This document shows positions 34,768-45,163 of a stretch of DNA of 64,000 bases, piece by piece (within the stretch, counting starts at the first letter, position 1; each line of letters starts with the position of its first letter). The DNA lies in the NCBI GenBank assembly GCA_036141575.1, contig JAYZXF010000003.1, positions 1 through 64,000 on the forward strand, given 5' to 3'. The notes beneath the pieces were generated by a model. That model ran no database searches. It had not been told where the DNA came from and saw nothing but the letters and a program-made list of their open reading frames with translations. The translations under genes were made by a program, and so were the position numbers. Source of the stretch: Pseudomonadota bacterium. GTDB lineage: Bacteria; Pseudomonadota; Alphaproteobacteria; UBA2136; JAPKEQ01.

Positions 34768-35508
34768 ATGTTTACGCCCCTTAATGGGCAATATCAGCCC
34801 AAGCACAAGCCGCGCATCTTTGCACGCAAGTCTTGCCCCGTTGCCATTGACGTGATGGACCTCGACTCCACGCTTACATCAAGTGCAGCGGAAGAAGCGT
34901 TAGAGCAGGCTCTTGTTGATGAAATGGCTCAATACTTTCCGGATAACCCCCGTGAAGAGGCCATTGCCATCAACCAAGCAGGCTACCGCAAGTATGGCAC
35001 CACAGCCTTGTTTATTGAACATGAGTTTGGTGTTCCACAAGATGAGTTTGTCCGCGCGGCATATACCCGCTTTCATGAAAGCTGTGGCCACATGTATCAG
35101 CCCAATGCTGATTTGACACGTGCCTTGCAGCGCCATGACCGTCCTCGGATGATCTTTACCGCATCCCCCATGTTCCATGCCAAGTTTGTTTTGAACAAAA
35201 TGCGCATTTGGGATGCATTTGATGGCATCGAGGCCGCCGACGGCGCTTTGATTGCTGGTCGCAAAAAATACGCAATCAGTGTTCTGCGTGATCTGCGCCT
35301 GCACATTTGGGATAGCTTCAAAGCTATGCCGCAACATGTTGCCATTTATGATGACAAAAGCGCTGTTCTTAACGCCGCTAAGGAAGAGGGCTTTGGTCAT
35401 CGCATTCAAGTGCGTGACCGGACCGCCACCTTCCATGGCCCCATTACAGATCAGGCAACCATGCACGTAAAGTGCGTACCGTCTGCTCTGGGTGCTTTGG
35501 CAGCCTAA
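34768..35508 (+). CDS. HAD-family pyrimidine 5'-nucleotidase-like phosphatase
   Basis: 246 residues. HAD motif I reads VMDLDSTLTS (D-x-D-x-T); GYRKYGTTALFIEHEFGVP followed by a helical cap matches the SDT1/pyrimidine 5'-nucleotidase branch, which removes phosphate from UMP/CMP or modified pyrimidine nucleotides. Motif II is MIFTASPMFHAKF (IFTA for the usual T/S), a lysine follows in AGRKKYAISVLRDL, and motif IV is VAIYDDKSAVLNAAKEEGF (DD). Codon usage is richer in ACC, GCC and CGC than in groEL. The SD is part of a perfect short palindrome AGGAG-TT-CTCCT ending at the ATG. ATCGAT follows 1 base after the stop. Confidence 0.82.
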   Translation: MFTPLNGQYQPKHKPRIFARKSCPVAIDVMDLDSTLTSSAAEEALEQALVDEMAQYFPDNPREEAIAINQAGYRKYGTTALFIEHEFGVPQDEFVRAAYTRFHESCGHMYQPNADLTRALQRHDRPRMIFTASPMFHAKFVLNKMRIWDAFDGIEAADGALIAGRKKYAISVLRDLRLHIWDSFKAMPQHVAIYDDKSAVLNAAKEEGFGHRIQVRDRTATFHGPITDQATMHVKCVPSALGALAA

Positions 35509-35520
35509 AATCGATCAAGC

Positions 35521-35546
35521 AAAAGAGCCTCATCTGAGGTTCTTTT
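35521..35546 (+). terminator. Terminator of the nucleotidase-like gene
   Basis: AAAAGAGCCTC, loop ATCT, GAGGTTCTTTT with one G-T pair. Confidence 0.85.
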
Positions 35547-35547
35547 G

Positions 35548-35576
35548 TTGTTCTGTATGGTAAACTTTGTTATAGG
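35548..35576 (+). promoter_or_regulatory. Promoter of the DOPA-dioxygenase-like gene
   Basis: TTGTTC (35548-35553), 17-base spacer, TATAGG (35571-35576). Confidence 0.45.
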
Positions 35577-35628
35577 AAAAGAATACGTTATCTGATTTTT
35601 CCTGTTTACACGCCAAAGGAGGCACACA

Positions 35629-36012
35629 ATGCTCTTTAATTTAGACCCGTATGACTACTTCCACTTTCACATTTATTTTAAAAATGAGGAAGAAGAGAAG
35701 AGGGCCATGACACTCTCCAAGCAGCTCATTGAGCTGTTTGGCGGCGAATACAACAAACCTGTAAACAAGCCAATTGGACCGCACCCTTACCCAATGGTAG
35801 AAGTAGACATCGGTAAAAACATGACCGCAGGCCAACGCCGCGAAAAATTTGCTGCCGCTGTTATGTTCTGCATGAACCATGGCAACGGCCTATCTATACT
35901 GATTCACGCTATGGGTGAAGACGTTGATGCACTCAGTGCTCACACCAAAGAAGCGCTTTGGGTTGGCCCACAGCTGGACCTCAACCTAAATGCCTTTAAA
36001 GGCCACAACTAA
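35629..36012 (+). CDS. DOPA 4,5-dioxygenase family protein
   Basis: 127 residues. Pattern of the small DOPA_dioxygen family: FHFHIYF near the start, PIGPHPYPMVEVDI, then NHGNGLSILIHAMGED and a C-terminal HTKEALWVGPQLDLNL. The conserved histidines (H-F-H, GPHP, LIH, AHT) are all present. Fungal and plant members open the ring of DOPA in pigment synthesis; bacterial members are uncharacterised in most cases, so the substrate here is open. The ATG has an excellent ribosome binding site (AAAGGAGG, 7 bases upstream). The next small membrane-protein gene follows after 12 bases. Confidence 0.78.
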   Translation: MLFNLDPYDYFHFHIYFKNEEEEKRAMTLSKQLIELFGGEYNKPVNKPIGPHPYPMVEVDIGKNMTAGQRREKFAAAVMFCMNHGNGLSILIHAMGEDVDALSAHTKEALWVGPQLDLNLNAFKGHN

Positions 36013-36024
36013 CGGAAAACGCCC

Positions 36025-36249
36025 TTGTTTCTCGGACTACTCTTTACCGCAACCTTTTGGGGCGGCATGATTTGGCTGTGCTTTTACTTTGGTTCAGCAT
36101 GGCCACTTATCTTAACTGTGTTTGGTATCTTGGGCTTTGGTTATGCCTCCATGTTCATCCAAGAACTTGTAGCCAAGCGCCAAGCCAAAAAGAACCCCAC
36201 AGACCTAAGGTCTCTCAGGAAAAAACGAAAGAAGCCTGCTGAAAAGTAA
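36025..36249 (+). CDS. Small membrane protein with basic tail
   Basis: 74 residues from a TTG start. Two hydrophobic segments (LGLLFTATFWGGMIWLCFYFG and WPLILTVFGILGFGYASMFI) followed by a strongly basic tail (VAKRQAKKNPTDLRSLRKKRKKPAEK). No family recognised. The start is uncertain: the in-frame ATG at 36067 would remove most of the first membrane segment. It is close behind the dioxygenase-like gene and shares its terminator, so it is probably co-transcribed. Confidence 0.5.
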   Translation: MFLGLLFTATFWGGMIWLCFYFGSAWPLILTVFGILGFGYASMFIQELVAKRQAKKNPTDLRSLRKKRKKPAEK

Positions 36250-36260
36250 GCTTTAAAATG

Positions 36261-36284
36261 AAACCACCCTTCGGGGTGGTTTTG
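36261..36284 (+). terminator. Terminator
   Basis: AAACCACCC, TTCG loop (36270-36273), GGGTGGTTTTG. Confidence 0.9.
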
Positions 36285-36303
36285 TTGTTCAAGAACAGGT
36301 ATT

Positions 36304-37314
36304 ATGCCCGCCATGGAAAATGCACGCAATGAACACACACCTTATGCGGATCTGTCACCAGACTGTATTTTGAATGCTGTAGACACGACAAAATATGAAA
36401 CCTCAGGCCAAATGTTTGCCCTAAACTCATATGAGAACCGTGTGTATGACCTCGGCCTCGAAGGTAAAAACGAGCACATCATTGCCAAATTCTACCGTCC
36501 AAACCGCTGGAACAAAGAGCAACTTCAAGAAGAACATAACTTTACACTCGGCATGGCCAGTGCTGAAATTGACGTTGTTGCCCCATTAGTAATAGATGGC
36601 AAAACACTCTTTGAATATGAAGGCTACCTCTTTACGCTGTTCCCTAAACGTGGGGGCAGGGCAGTGAGCCTACAAACAGACGAAGACTTCAGGCAAATAG
36701 GTCGCCTGATTGCTCGCGTCCACAGTGTTGGTGCATGGGATAACTTTGAACATCGCATTAACCTGAGCCCACAGACCATTGGTGAAAGCGCAATTAAAAA
36801 CCTGCTCGCTGGCAGTGAACTCATGCCAGAGTATATGAAAGACAACATCCTCAGCACATCTGCTCAGGTCCAAGAACTCTGTAAAAACGTATGGGGCGAT
36901 AGGCACTTTAATATGCGCCTTCACGGTGACCTCCACCTAGGAAACGTACTTGATGATGGCCAGTTCTTCCTTGTTGACCTTGATGACTGCATGAGCGGAC
37001 CTGAAGTGCAAGATGTCTGGATGTGCCTGTCTGGTTCACCAGAAGAACAGCGTTTCCAACTGAACTTGATTTTGGAAGGCTATGAACAAATTAGAGAGTT
37101 TCCACGTGAACAACTTGGCCTGATTGATATTTTGCGCGCTCTCCGTATGATGCACCATGCAGGCTGGCTTGCGAACAGATGGAATGATCCAACCTTCCCA
37201 CAGGCTTTTCCAACATTTACTTCAGAAGAATTTTGGGCTGACTATATGCAAGGACTGAGAGAGCAAATGATACTCATTCAATCTGGCGGCATTTTATCTC
37301 AGGAAAATTACTAA
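36304..37314 (+). CDS. srkA: Stress response kinase A (SrkA/YihE-like)
   Basis: 336 residues. Aminoglycoside-phosphotransferase-type kinase fold. NSYENRVYDLGLEG and IIAKFYRPNRWNKEQLQEEHNFT match the YihE N-lobe (lysine in AKFYRP, glutamate in EEH), and RLHGDLHLGNVL plus FFLVDLDDCMSGPEVQD give the catalytic HGDxHxxN and metal-binding D motifs. In E. coli SrkA is a Ser/Thr protein kinase that counters MazF- and stress-induced death. The ATG at 36304 is used (in-frame ATG 36313 is an alternative); no strong SD is seen. Single gene between terminators. Confidence 0.88.
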   Translation: MPAMENARNEHTPYADLSPDCILNAVDTTKYETSGQMFALNSYENRVYDLGLEGKNEHIIAKFYRPNRWNKEQLQEEHNFTLGMASAEIDVVAPLVIDGKTLFEYEGYLFTLFPKRGGRAVSLQTDEDFRQIGRLIARVHSVGAWDNFEHRINLSPQTIGESAIKNLLAGSELMPEYMKDNILSTSAQVQELCKNVWGDRHFNMRLHGDLHLGNVLDDGQFFLVDLDDCMSGPEVQDVWMCLSGSPEEQRFQLNLILEGYEQIREFPREQLGLIDILRALRMMHHAGWLANRWNDPTFPQAFPTFTSEEFWADYMQGLREQMILIQSGGILSQENY

Positions 37315-37389
37315 AACACTTGAATTTCTTAATATCGCTCCCCATAAATAGGAGAGGAGTGCTCATAAGAGAGCAGGGAGGATTTTAGA

Positions 37390-38646
37390 GTGCCAGATTT
37401 CAAGAAGTTTCTTAAAGACCTCGGCATAGGCGATAAACAGACATTTAAAAGCTCTAACACAACCAAAAGGTTTGATAAAGCAGGCAACCTTGTAGAAGGG
37501 AAAGCCAAGCCTGTAAAGCCTCAAGTTCAAGACACTGTATCGCATACTGCAGAGGCTCCATCTTTAGATGATCTCAAAAACAGTGCAGTACATAGCCTGC
37601 AAAGCAGGCAAAGCCAACCATCCTTCCTTACACGCTTTTCAGATATGTCGGCCAAAGCTAAGGAGCTCGGCTCAAAAGCTGTCGCTTCGACACAATCCGT
37701 TTTTAAATCAGGTGTAGAACGCATTCAAAGTGCTGCCCCAATACTTTCAAGGCAGGCATCTCAAGAAAGTGTCCAACCAGAGTTTAAAACAAGCAGAACC
37801 GTTTCACCTGAAAATGCAGAGCCAGCTGACCTTTCTGAGGTTCCAAGAAATATTAATCTAACAGCAGAGCCTGAAGTAGAGTTCTCAACAACACGTACAG
37901 TATCGCCAAAACAAGCTGGCAATGTAAGCCTTGCAGATGTACCTAGCAGGCTCCACCTCCAGGAGCCAGGCGAACAAACACAAGATTTTGACCTTGCAGA
38001 GAAGGACTCTCAACCAGAGGCTAAGCCAGAAACTGAACAGCCTAAACGTAAAGGATTCTTGGGCCGCATGTTCCAAAGCTATGTAGATGGCCAAATGAGA
38101 CGTGCCCACATTATGGTAGACCTTGCAGGTAATAAAGCCCAGCTTGCTGAGTTAAGAGCTCAGAAAGAAGCAGCAAAAGAAGTTACAGAACCAGAATTAG
38201 AAGCTGAGGAAACATTAGAGCAAGCCCCACTAGATCCTGCAAAGCAGGAAGAGCTAGATGAAAAAGTTGCCAAGATCAAAGACGCTGTTGAAAAACATGA
38301 ACGACAGCAACCTGCTGGCCAAATTCTAAGCAGCAGTGAAGGCGCCATGATGAATGAAGCATGGGAAGATTACACGCAAGAAGAAGCTGCTCCTGAAACT
38401 CAGCCAGAACAACCAAAACGCCCGAAAGGCAAAGGCACAAAGTACATGGGTGGTGCTCATGTAGAAACCGTTCCAGGCCATACAGCAGACAACCCAGATA
38501 AAAGTCTTAACGATGCATGGTCTGCTTATGCACGCGATGAGATGAAAAAAGATGCGCTCCGTGAATCTGAGCAAGCCCGTAAAGAAGGCGCTTATCTTGA
38601 TGAGGTAGAAGCTGAACAAATAGAGCAGGACGCACCTGAAAGATAA
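37390..38646 (+). CDS. Long disordered, acidic hypothetical protein with internal repeats
   Basis: 418 residues from a GTG with GGAGG 8 bases upstream. No signal peptide or membrane helix. Composition (Glu, Gln, Ala, Ser, Pro, Lys) predicts disorder with helical stretches (residues 225-300: AHIMVDLAGNKAQLAELRAQ and EELDEKVAKIKDAVEKHER). Two internal repeats are visible: EFKTSRTVSPENAEPADLSEVP and EFSTTRTVSPKQAGNVSLADVP, and MMNEAWEDYTQEE with SLNDAWSAYARDE. Unknown function; repeated short motifs in a disordered chain suggest scaffold or secreted-effector behaviour, which is inference only. Followed by a hairpin that overlaps the ribosome binding site of the next gene. Confidence 0.7.
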   Translation: MPDFKKFLKDLGIGDKQTFKSSNTTKRFDKAGNLVEGKAKPVKPQVQDTVSHTAEAPSLDDLKNSAVHSLQSRQSQPSFLTRFSDMSAKAKELGSKAVASTQSVFKSGVERIQSAAPILSRQASQESVQPEFKTSRTVSPENAEPADLSEVPRNINLTAEPEVEFSTTRTVSPKQAGNVSLADVPSRLHLQEPGEQTQDFDLAEKDSQPEAKPETEQPKRKGFLGRMFQSYVDGQMRRAHIMVDLAGNKAQLAELRAQKEAAKEVTEPELEAEETLEQAPLDPAKQEELDEKVAKIKDAVEKHERQQPAGQILSSSEGAMMNEAWEDYTQEEAAPETQPEQPKRPKGKGTKYMGGAHVETVPGHTADNPDKSLNDAWSAYARDEMKKDALRESEQARKEGAYLDEVEAEQIEQDAPER

Positions 38647-38677
38647 CTCGTAGCATCCCACGTTTAAATTTAGTAAG

Positions 38678-38704
38678 ATACTCTCCTTAAAGGGGAGTAT
38701 TTTT
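38678..38704 (+). promoter_or_regulatory. Terminator-like hairpin that covers the ribosome binding site of the next gene
   Basis: ATACTCTCC (38678-38686), loop TTAAA, GGGGAGTAT (38692-38700; one G-T pair), then TTTT and the ATG at 38705. The right arm contains the only SD (GGGGAG). It can end the upstream transcript or hide the start of the downstream gene. Confidence 0.6.
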
Positions 38705-39646
38705 ATGCCGTTTACTAAAGAGATTGTAAATTTTGACACCTATTGGCGTGGTAACAGAAAGTATGAAAGTGCTTTTGGAGACAAAGCTTTTGAAGGTAAA
38801 GGTAAACGTGTTTCAGGCCTTGAAGAAATTTTTAAAGATCATGACATTCAACTGGTCCTTCTCGATTCATACGGTGTCCTCAACAATAATGAAAGTGTCA
38901 TTCCATCAGCAGTTGAAGCATTTGCATGGATGAGAGAGCAGGGGGTTCCTGTGCATCTAGTCAGTAATGATGCGCGCTTCCATAGCCATACCCGCGTGAG
39001 CCACTACAACGGCTGGGGCTATAATTTTAGCGCAAATGAAATGGTAAATAGCTTTGATACCCTCATGCATAAAATTTCTCAGGAGCAAAAAAGCGCACCG
39101 CTCTGGGGCGCTGTCAATCTGCCACAAGAGCACAGCGCACACGAAGCTTGGGACGGCAAGGTTGTTAACCTATCAAATGGTGGCAACATTGATGAAGCGA
39201 CACATCTAACACTTCTCTGCACCAACCCAATTTCAAATACACTCAGAGAAAATGTTCAAAGCAAACTCAGCGAAGCCTCTCAAAACTTGTGGGTGGGCAA
39301 CCCTGATGTGGGCGTTTATATCGATCATGACACATACTTTGTGACTCCAGGCGGCATTGCACAAAGCCTGACATCAGAGCAAAGAGAATTCCATGAACAA
39401 CTCAAGCTCCTCGGTAAACCTTGGCCAGACATCTTCCTCATGGCAGTAGAAAAGTTCCCAGACATTGCTCCAGAAAATATTTTGATGGTAGGTGATACAC
39501 TCCATACAGACATCCTTGGCGGCAATAACCTTGGTTTTAAAACACTGCTTGTTGAAAGTGGTGTTTATACAGGGCTAAACACCGACAAACTCATTCAAGA
39601 ATCAAACATCACACCTGATTATATTTGTGAAGCACTAAAACTTTAG
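38705..39646 (+). CDS. HAD-IIA (NagD-like) phosphatase, TIGR01459-like
   Basis: 313 residues. Motif I is LVLLDSYGVLNN: the nucleophile Asp is present but the second Asp of the classical DxD is Tyr, comparable to the DxWGVL variant common in alphaproteobacterial HAD-IIA proteins. Motif II VHLVSNDARFHSH, motif III lysine in LGKPWPDIFLMAVEKF, and motif IV ILMVGDTLHTDILGGNNLGF are intact. The C2 cap between residues 85 and 230 includes WVGNPDVGVYIDHDTYFVTPGG. Sugar or nucleotide phosphate substrates are likely; the exact one is unknown. The last 4 bases overlap the convergent small gene. Confidence 0.85.
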   Translation: MPFTKEIVNFDTYWRGNRKYESAFGDKAFEGKGKRVSGLEEIFKDHDIQLVLLDSYGVLNNNESVIPSAVEAFAWMREQGVPVHLVSNDARFHSHTRVSHYNGWGYNFSANEMVNSFDTLMHKISQEQKSAPLWGAVNLPQEHSAHEAWDGKVVNLSNGGNIDEATHLTLLCTNPISNTLRENVQSKLSEASQNLWVGNPDVGVYIDHDTYFVTPGGIAQSLTSEQREFHEQLKLLGKPWPDIFLMAVEKFPDIAPENILMVGDTLHTDILGGNNLGFKTLLVESGVYTGLNTDKLIQESNITPDYICEALKL

Positions 39647-39885
39647 ACGTAAACATCAACAGCACTCCCTCTACCAGAAGAGGGGTGTTGGCTTTCTGCC
39701 TGATATTTTTTGTGAGTGCTACCAGAGCTGTCTGTTTTTTTATTCGGAACAACAGTTTGATTGGTTTGTAGAACGGTTGCAGCGGCTGTTGTGGCGCCAG
39801 ATGCCTGCACAGGCGTATCCGCACGTGTTGCACTGGCAGCACGCACAAGACTTCCAAGTTGTGCAGTATTATTTATATCCATCAT
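39643..39885 (-). CDS. Small Ser/Thr/Ala-rich hypothetical protein
   Basis: 80 residues, starting MMDINNTAQLGSLVRAASAT, low-complexity middle (ASGATTAAATVLQTNQ), ending GSAVDVYV. Short proteins of this kind with a hydrophilic linker and a terminal beta strand (xxxVDVxV) occur next to motility and surface genes in alphaproteobacteria, but I recognise no named family. ATG at 39885 with GGAGAG directly upstream; the frame is open to 39954. It is divergent from the PAS-GGDEF-EAL gene and shares a palindrome (39948-39961) with it. Confidence 0.5.
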   Translation of the reverse strand: MMDINNTAQLGSLVRAASATRADTPVQASGATTAAATVLQTNQTVVPNKKTDSSGSTHKKYQAESQHPSSGRGSAVDVYV

Positions 39886-39947
39886 TTTCTCTCCACTTAT
39901 ATTATGGGTATTTTCATTAGCTTTTTCAATAGGAAGAGAAGAAAGTC

Positions 39948-39961
39948 CTGACACATGTCAG
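39948..39961. promoter_or_regulatory. Palindrome in the divergent region before the GGDEF-EAL gene
   Basis: CTGACA-CA-TGTCAG, perfect 6-bp arms. Position between two divergent genes suggests an operator; the regulator is unknown. Confidence 0.35.
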
Positions 39962-40081
39962 AAAATTGGCCTGTTTTTTGTATAAACATCTATAGCAATT
40001 TTTGTTACCGTTCATAAGAGCTGTGTGACAGAATATAGCGTAACAATAAGAAAAATATACGCATTAGAGGTGCAACTTCAG

Positions 40082-43000
40082 GTGAAAAGGGCTTTAAATT
40101 CAAAGCAGTTATGGTACGCCATCATTGGCGCTTGTGCTGTTATCGGCATGCTTTTAACCCTTTGGACATCGTTCTACACTATGGAACACGCACAAAAAGA
40201 GTGGGTTGTTGAAGTTGAAGACTTTTCTGAAGTGACAACACAAAACATCAAATATGACCTCCTGACACTCAGCAATGAGATTTCTCACTTCCTTATGCTT
40301 TACAACGGGGACTACCCGAAACAAGATTCAATTAATTCTTCAGCTAAAGAGCTTCTGAGCAATAACCCAACGCTAAAACGTATTGGTGTTTATGCAGGTA
40401 TTAGAGGTGCTGACGGTAACGTCAACAGTGTCCTTCTTTATAAGTCAGATGGTGCTGACCTATCTTCATACGCAAGGCCTATTGTTTCTCAAGGTATGAT
40501 GGGCGATAAAAACGGCACGCTTAACTTCTACAAAGCACCAGATTCATCTGTGATGACATTCTACAAGCCAGTCATTCGTGACAATGAGGTCTCTCAAGTT
40601 CTTATTGGTCAGCTAGACCTTAAAGAGTTTATTCGTGAACAGCATGTAAAATCTGGCGTTATTGGCTCAACAGACCTTAAAGCCACACTAACAAACGAGA
40701 CAGGCGACACGCTATGGAAGTCTAATATCCTTACACTTGCTGAAATTCCAAAAATTTTCCATGCAAACAGCGAATCTTTTGAGTTTGATGACCAGAAAGT
40801 AACTCTAAACTGGCAGTTTAAGCCAGATGCACTCTCAGGCATGAACTTCTTTACAGCCGGCATGGTTGGCCTAATTGGCTTTATCATTACACTGGCACTG
40901 TGCGGTATCCTGTGGGGTCAACTGCGCATGCAAAGCAAAGTGAGCAGGGAAGTGGTTCTACGTACAAAAGAACTTGAAGACCTCACAGCTCGCTTTAAAA
41001 CAATTAGTGATAACGCTTACGATCTTATCGCGCTTCTGAGCCAAGACCATAACTTTGACTACGTGAACCTTGCGTACACACGTTTGCTTGGTTACCAGTC
41101 TCTTGAGCTTAAAGGGAAGAGCATCTTTGACTTTGTACATGAGTCTGACCATGACCTTGTTGAATCTCACCTTGCAGATAAAACAGAGTCTCCACGCAAA
41201 AAAGATATTACATTTAGACTGAAGAAACATGATGGTTCATTCCTGCATGTTGAAACAGTGATTAAAGAGCTTACTCTAGAAGAAGATGACGAACCTGTGC
41301 TTGTGATGCACTGCCGTGACGTTACAGCACGTAAACAGTATGCAGACCAACTTGCACGTAGTGAGCAGCGCTTTAGAGACTTTGCTGAATCTTCATCTGA
41401 CTGGCTATGGGAAATTGATGCTGACGGCCTGTTTAACTACGTTTCTCCAGGTGTGAAGGAAACACTAGGCTACACATCTAACGAGATGATTGGCTCATTC
41501 ACATTTGACCGCCTCTTTAACGCCAACAACGATACAACACGTGCCCTGATTGAAAGCCGTATTGAGCGCCATCAGCCATACCGTGATATCGAATTCTGGA
41601 CACGTTCTAAGTCTGGCGACCAAGTTTGTCTACGTATGAGCGGTGTTCCAATTTTTGATGAGCGAGGGAACTTTACAGGTTACCGTGGTGCAGCAAGTAA
41701 CACGACAGCGTCAAAGCTAGACCGTCAAAACATGTTCCGCCTTGCGACAACAGATAGCCTGACAAACCTTCTTAACCGTACTCGTTTTATGGAAGAGCTC
41801 GACCGTACACTTGGCCTTGCTAAGCGCCATAAAACATCTGGTGTGCTTCTGTTTATTGACCTTGACCGTTTCAAGGAAGTAAACGATACACACGGTCACG
41901 AAGCAGGGGATGCCCTTCTTAAGTCTGTGGCTGATGTTCTTGAGCGTAACGTACGTACAACGGACGTAGTTGCCCGTCTTGGTGGTGATGAGTTCGGTGT
42001 GATCATGCATAACATTGATACAGACCGCGCCCGTGAGAAGGTTGATAAGATTATTGAAGACATCAATGCACTGCGTATTGATTTCAAAGGCATTAAGCTG
42101 CAAGCCACAATGAGTATTGGTGTGGTGACATACCCTCAGGAAGACCGCGACACAGCGAGCCTGATTATGAGTGCCGACCTTGCCATGTACCGTGCAAAAG
42201 ATATGGGCCGTAACCGTGCTTACATTGATGACCACGGTGGAGCTGATGATGGTCGTGATTCAATTCGTGAACAGCTGAAGTGGGTAGAGCGTCTACGTAA
42301 AGCACTGCAAGACGGTGACTTTGAAATGCACTACCAACCACTTGTGCCAAGCCACAAAACGCAACGTCCTCTCTTTGAAGCTCTGATTCGTCTGCGTGAT
42401 GAGAACGGTGATCTTGGTGCACCAGGTATCTTTATTGACGCCGCTGAACACTTTGGCCTTATTCAAGAGCTTGACCTTGCCGTGGTAAACCGCTGCTTTG
42501 AGCAACAGCTTGAAATGAAGAAGCAAGGCTTTGAGTACGACGTATCAATCAACCTGTCTGGCCGTAGCATTGGTGACCAGCAAATGATTGAAACCCTCAA
42601 AGACAACCTAAAAAACCATGAAGACCTAAACCCAGGTAACTTCATCTTTGAGGTAACTGAAACAGCCGCTCTCCACGACCCTGCCGCTTACCGTGATATT
42701 GGCCAAATCCGTGAGTTCATGAACGAGCTTCACGATATGGGCTTCCGCTTTGCACTGGATGACTTCGGTACAGGTTTCAGTTCATTCGCTTACATTAAGC
42801 AACTTAAGATTGACGTTCTTAAGATTGATGGTTCATTTATCCGCTCAATCACAACCTCTAAGAATGACCAACTGTTTGTTCGTAGTATCTCTGACCTTGC
42901 GAAGGGCATGGGCATTAAGACAGTTGCCGAGTTTGTGGAAGATGAGAAGATTCTTAACAAGCTGAACGAGCTTGGTATTGACTATGCACAGGGTTACTAC

Positions 43001-43084
43001 CTGAGCCGTCCAGAAGGTGATGTTAAGTCTCTGCACCAGCGCTTTGTTGGCAAGAACTACCACGACTTCCTACTCAGCTCATAA
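40082..43084 (+). CDS. Membrane-bound PAS-PAS-GGDEF-EAL c-di-GMP enzyme
   Basis: 1000 residues from GTG 40082 (SD GAGGTG 8 bases upstream); GTG 40025 would add 19 residues. Layout: membrane helix 10-32, periplasmic sensor region 35-255 with a Cache-like look, membrane helix 256-278, PAS 304-425, PAS 430-550, GGDEF 558-725, EAL 740-990. GGDEF motif RLGGDEF at 634-638 with RTTD inhibitory site nine residues before it. EAL motif FEALIRL at 766-768, then NLSGRSI, FEVTETA, DDFGTGFSSF, KIDGSFI and AEFVED...YAQGYYLSRP: all metal and catalytic residues are visible, so both synthesis and hydrolysis of c-di-GMP are possible. Shares a divergent promoter region with the 39643-39885 gene. Confidence 0.93.
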   Translation: MKRALNSKQLWYAIIGACAVIGMLLTLWTSFYTMEHAQKEWVVEVEDFSEVTTQNIKYDLLTLSNEISHFLMLYNGDYPKQDSINSSAKELLSNNPTLKRIGVYAGIRGADGNVNSVLLYKSDGADLSSYARPIVSQGMMGDKNGTLNFYKAPDSSVMTFYKPVIRDNEVSQVLIGQLDLKEFIREQHVKSGVIGSTDLKATLTNETGDTLWKSNILTLAEIPKIFHANSESFEFDDQKVTLNWQFKPDALSGMNFFTAGMVGLIGFIITLALCGILWGQLRMQSKVSREVVLRTKELEDLTARFKTISDNAYDLIALLSQDHNFDYVNLAYTRLLGYQSLELKGKSIFDFVHESDHDLVESHLADKTESPRKKDITFRLKKHDGSFLHVETVIKELTLEEDDEPVLVMHCRDVTARKQYADQLARSEQRFRDFAESSSDWLWEIDADGLFNYVSPGVKETLGYTSNEMIGSFTFDRLFNANNDTTRALIESRIERHQPYRDIEFWTRSKSGDQVCLRMSGVPIFDERGNFTGYRGAASNTTASKLDRQNMFRLATTDSLTNLLNRTRFMEELDRTLGLAKRHKTSGVLLFIDLDRFKEVNDTHGHEAGDALLKSVADVLERNVRTTDVVARLGGDEFGVIMHNIDTDRAREKVDKIIEDINALRIDFKGIKLQATMSIGVVTYPQEDRDTASLIMSADLAMYRAKDMGRNRAYIDDHGGADDGRDSIREQLKWVERLRKALQDGDFEMHYQPLVPSHKTQRPLFEALIRLRDENGDLGAPGIFIDAAEHFGLIQELDLAVVNRCFEQQLEMKKQGFEYDVSINLSGRSIGDQQMIETLKDNLKNHEDLNPGNFIFEVTETAALHDPAAYRDIGQIREFMNELHDMGFRFALDDFGTGFSSFAYIKQLKIDVLKIDGSFIRSITTSKNDQLFVRSISDLAKGMGIKTVAEFVEDEKILNKLNELGIDYAQGYYLSRPEGDVKSLHQRFVGKNYHDFLLSS

Positions 43085-43091
43085 ATCTGAC

Positions 43092-43120
43092 TTGAACCCA
43101 AAGCCCCATACGTATACAAT
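43092..43120 (+). promoter_or_regulatory. Promoter of the BFD-like gene
   Basis: TTGAAC (43092-43097), 17-base spacer, TACAAT (43115-43120). One of the best matches to the vegetative consensus in this window. Confidence 0.6.
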
Positions 43121-43161
43121 AGACATACCTTAACCTGTATCCCGTTCTAATGGAGACTCCT

Positions 43162-43383
43162 ATGATTATCTGTAGCTGTACAGTCCGTACAGACGATGAT
43201 TTTGAGAAACTCTATGAGAAATATGCTCATCGCAACCTGAAAGCCGAGCGGCTTGCACGACTGATTTGGCGAGACTTTAGTGAAGACAGAGCTGCCAATA
43301 AAGATCGTTGCGGGATGTGCATTCTTCATATTGTCTCTCGCATTAAAGAGAAGAGGGCAAAGCCTTCTAGCAAAGCGACTTGA
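43162..43383 (+). CDS. BFD-like [2Fe-2S]-binding small protein
   Basis: 73 residues. C-x-C near the start (MIICSCTVRTDDDFEKL) and C-x-x-C at the end (DRCGMCILHIVSRI) match the bacterioferritin-associated ferredoxin fold, where a helix-turn-helix places four cysteines around a [2Fe-2S] cluster. Family members release iron from bacterioferritin or serve as electron carriers; no bacterioferritin gene is near. ATG 43162 follows GGAG at 43152-43155, and the SD is followed by its own complement (GGAG-A-CTCC). Own promoter and terminator: a single-gene unit. Confidence 0.82.
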   Translation: MIICSCTVRTDDDFEKLYEKYAHRNLKAERLARLIWRDFSEDRAANKDRCGMCILHIVSRIKEKRAKPSSKAT

Positions 43384-43410
43384 AAGACCCTGCTATACGT
43401 GGGGTCTTTC
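43383..43410 (+). terminator. Terminator of the BFD-like gene
   Basis: AAAGACCC (43383-43390), GGGTCTTT (43402-43409), overlapping the last base of the stop codon; T-rich tail. Confidence 0.8.
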
Positions 43411-43465
43411 TTTATATAAAAATCAAAAAAGGGGGAGACATCCTCTAAAAAATCCCCTAATATGA

Positions 43466-45160
<1,695 letters not shown>

Positions 45161-45163
45161 CCT

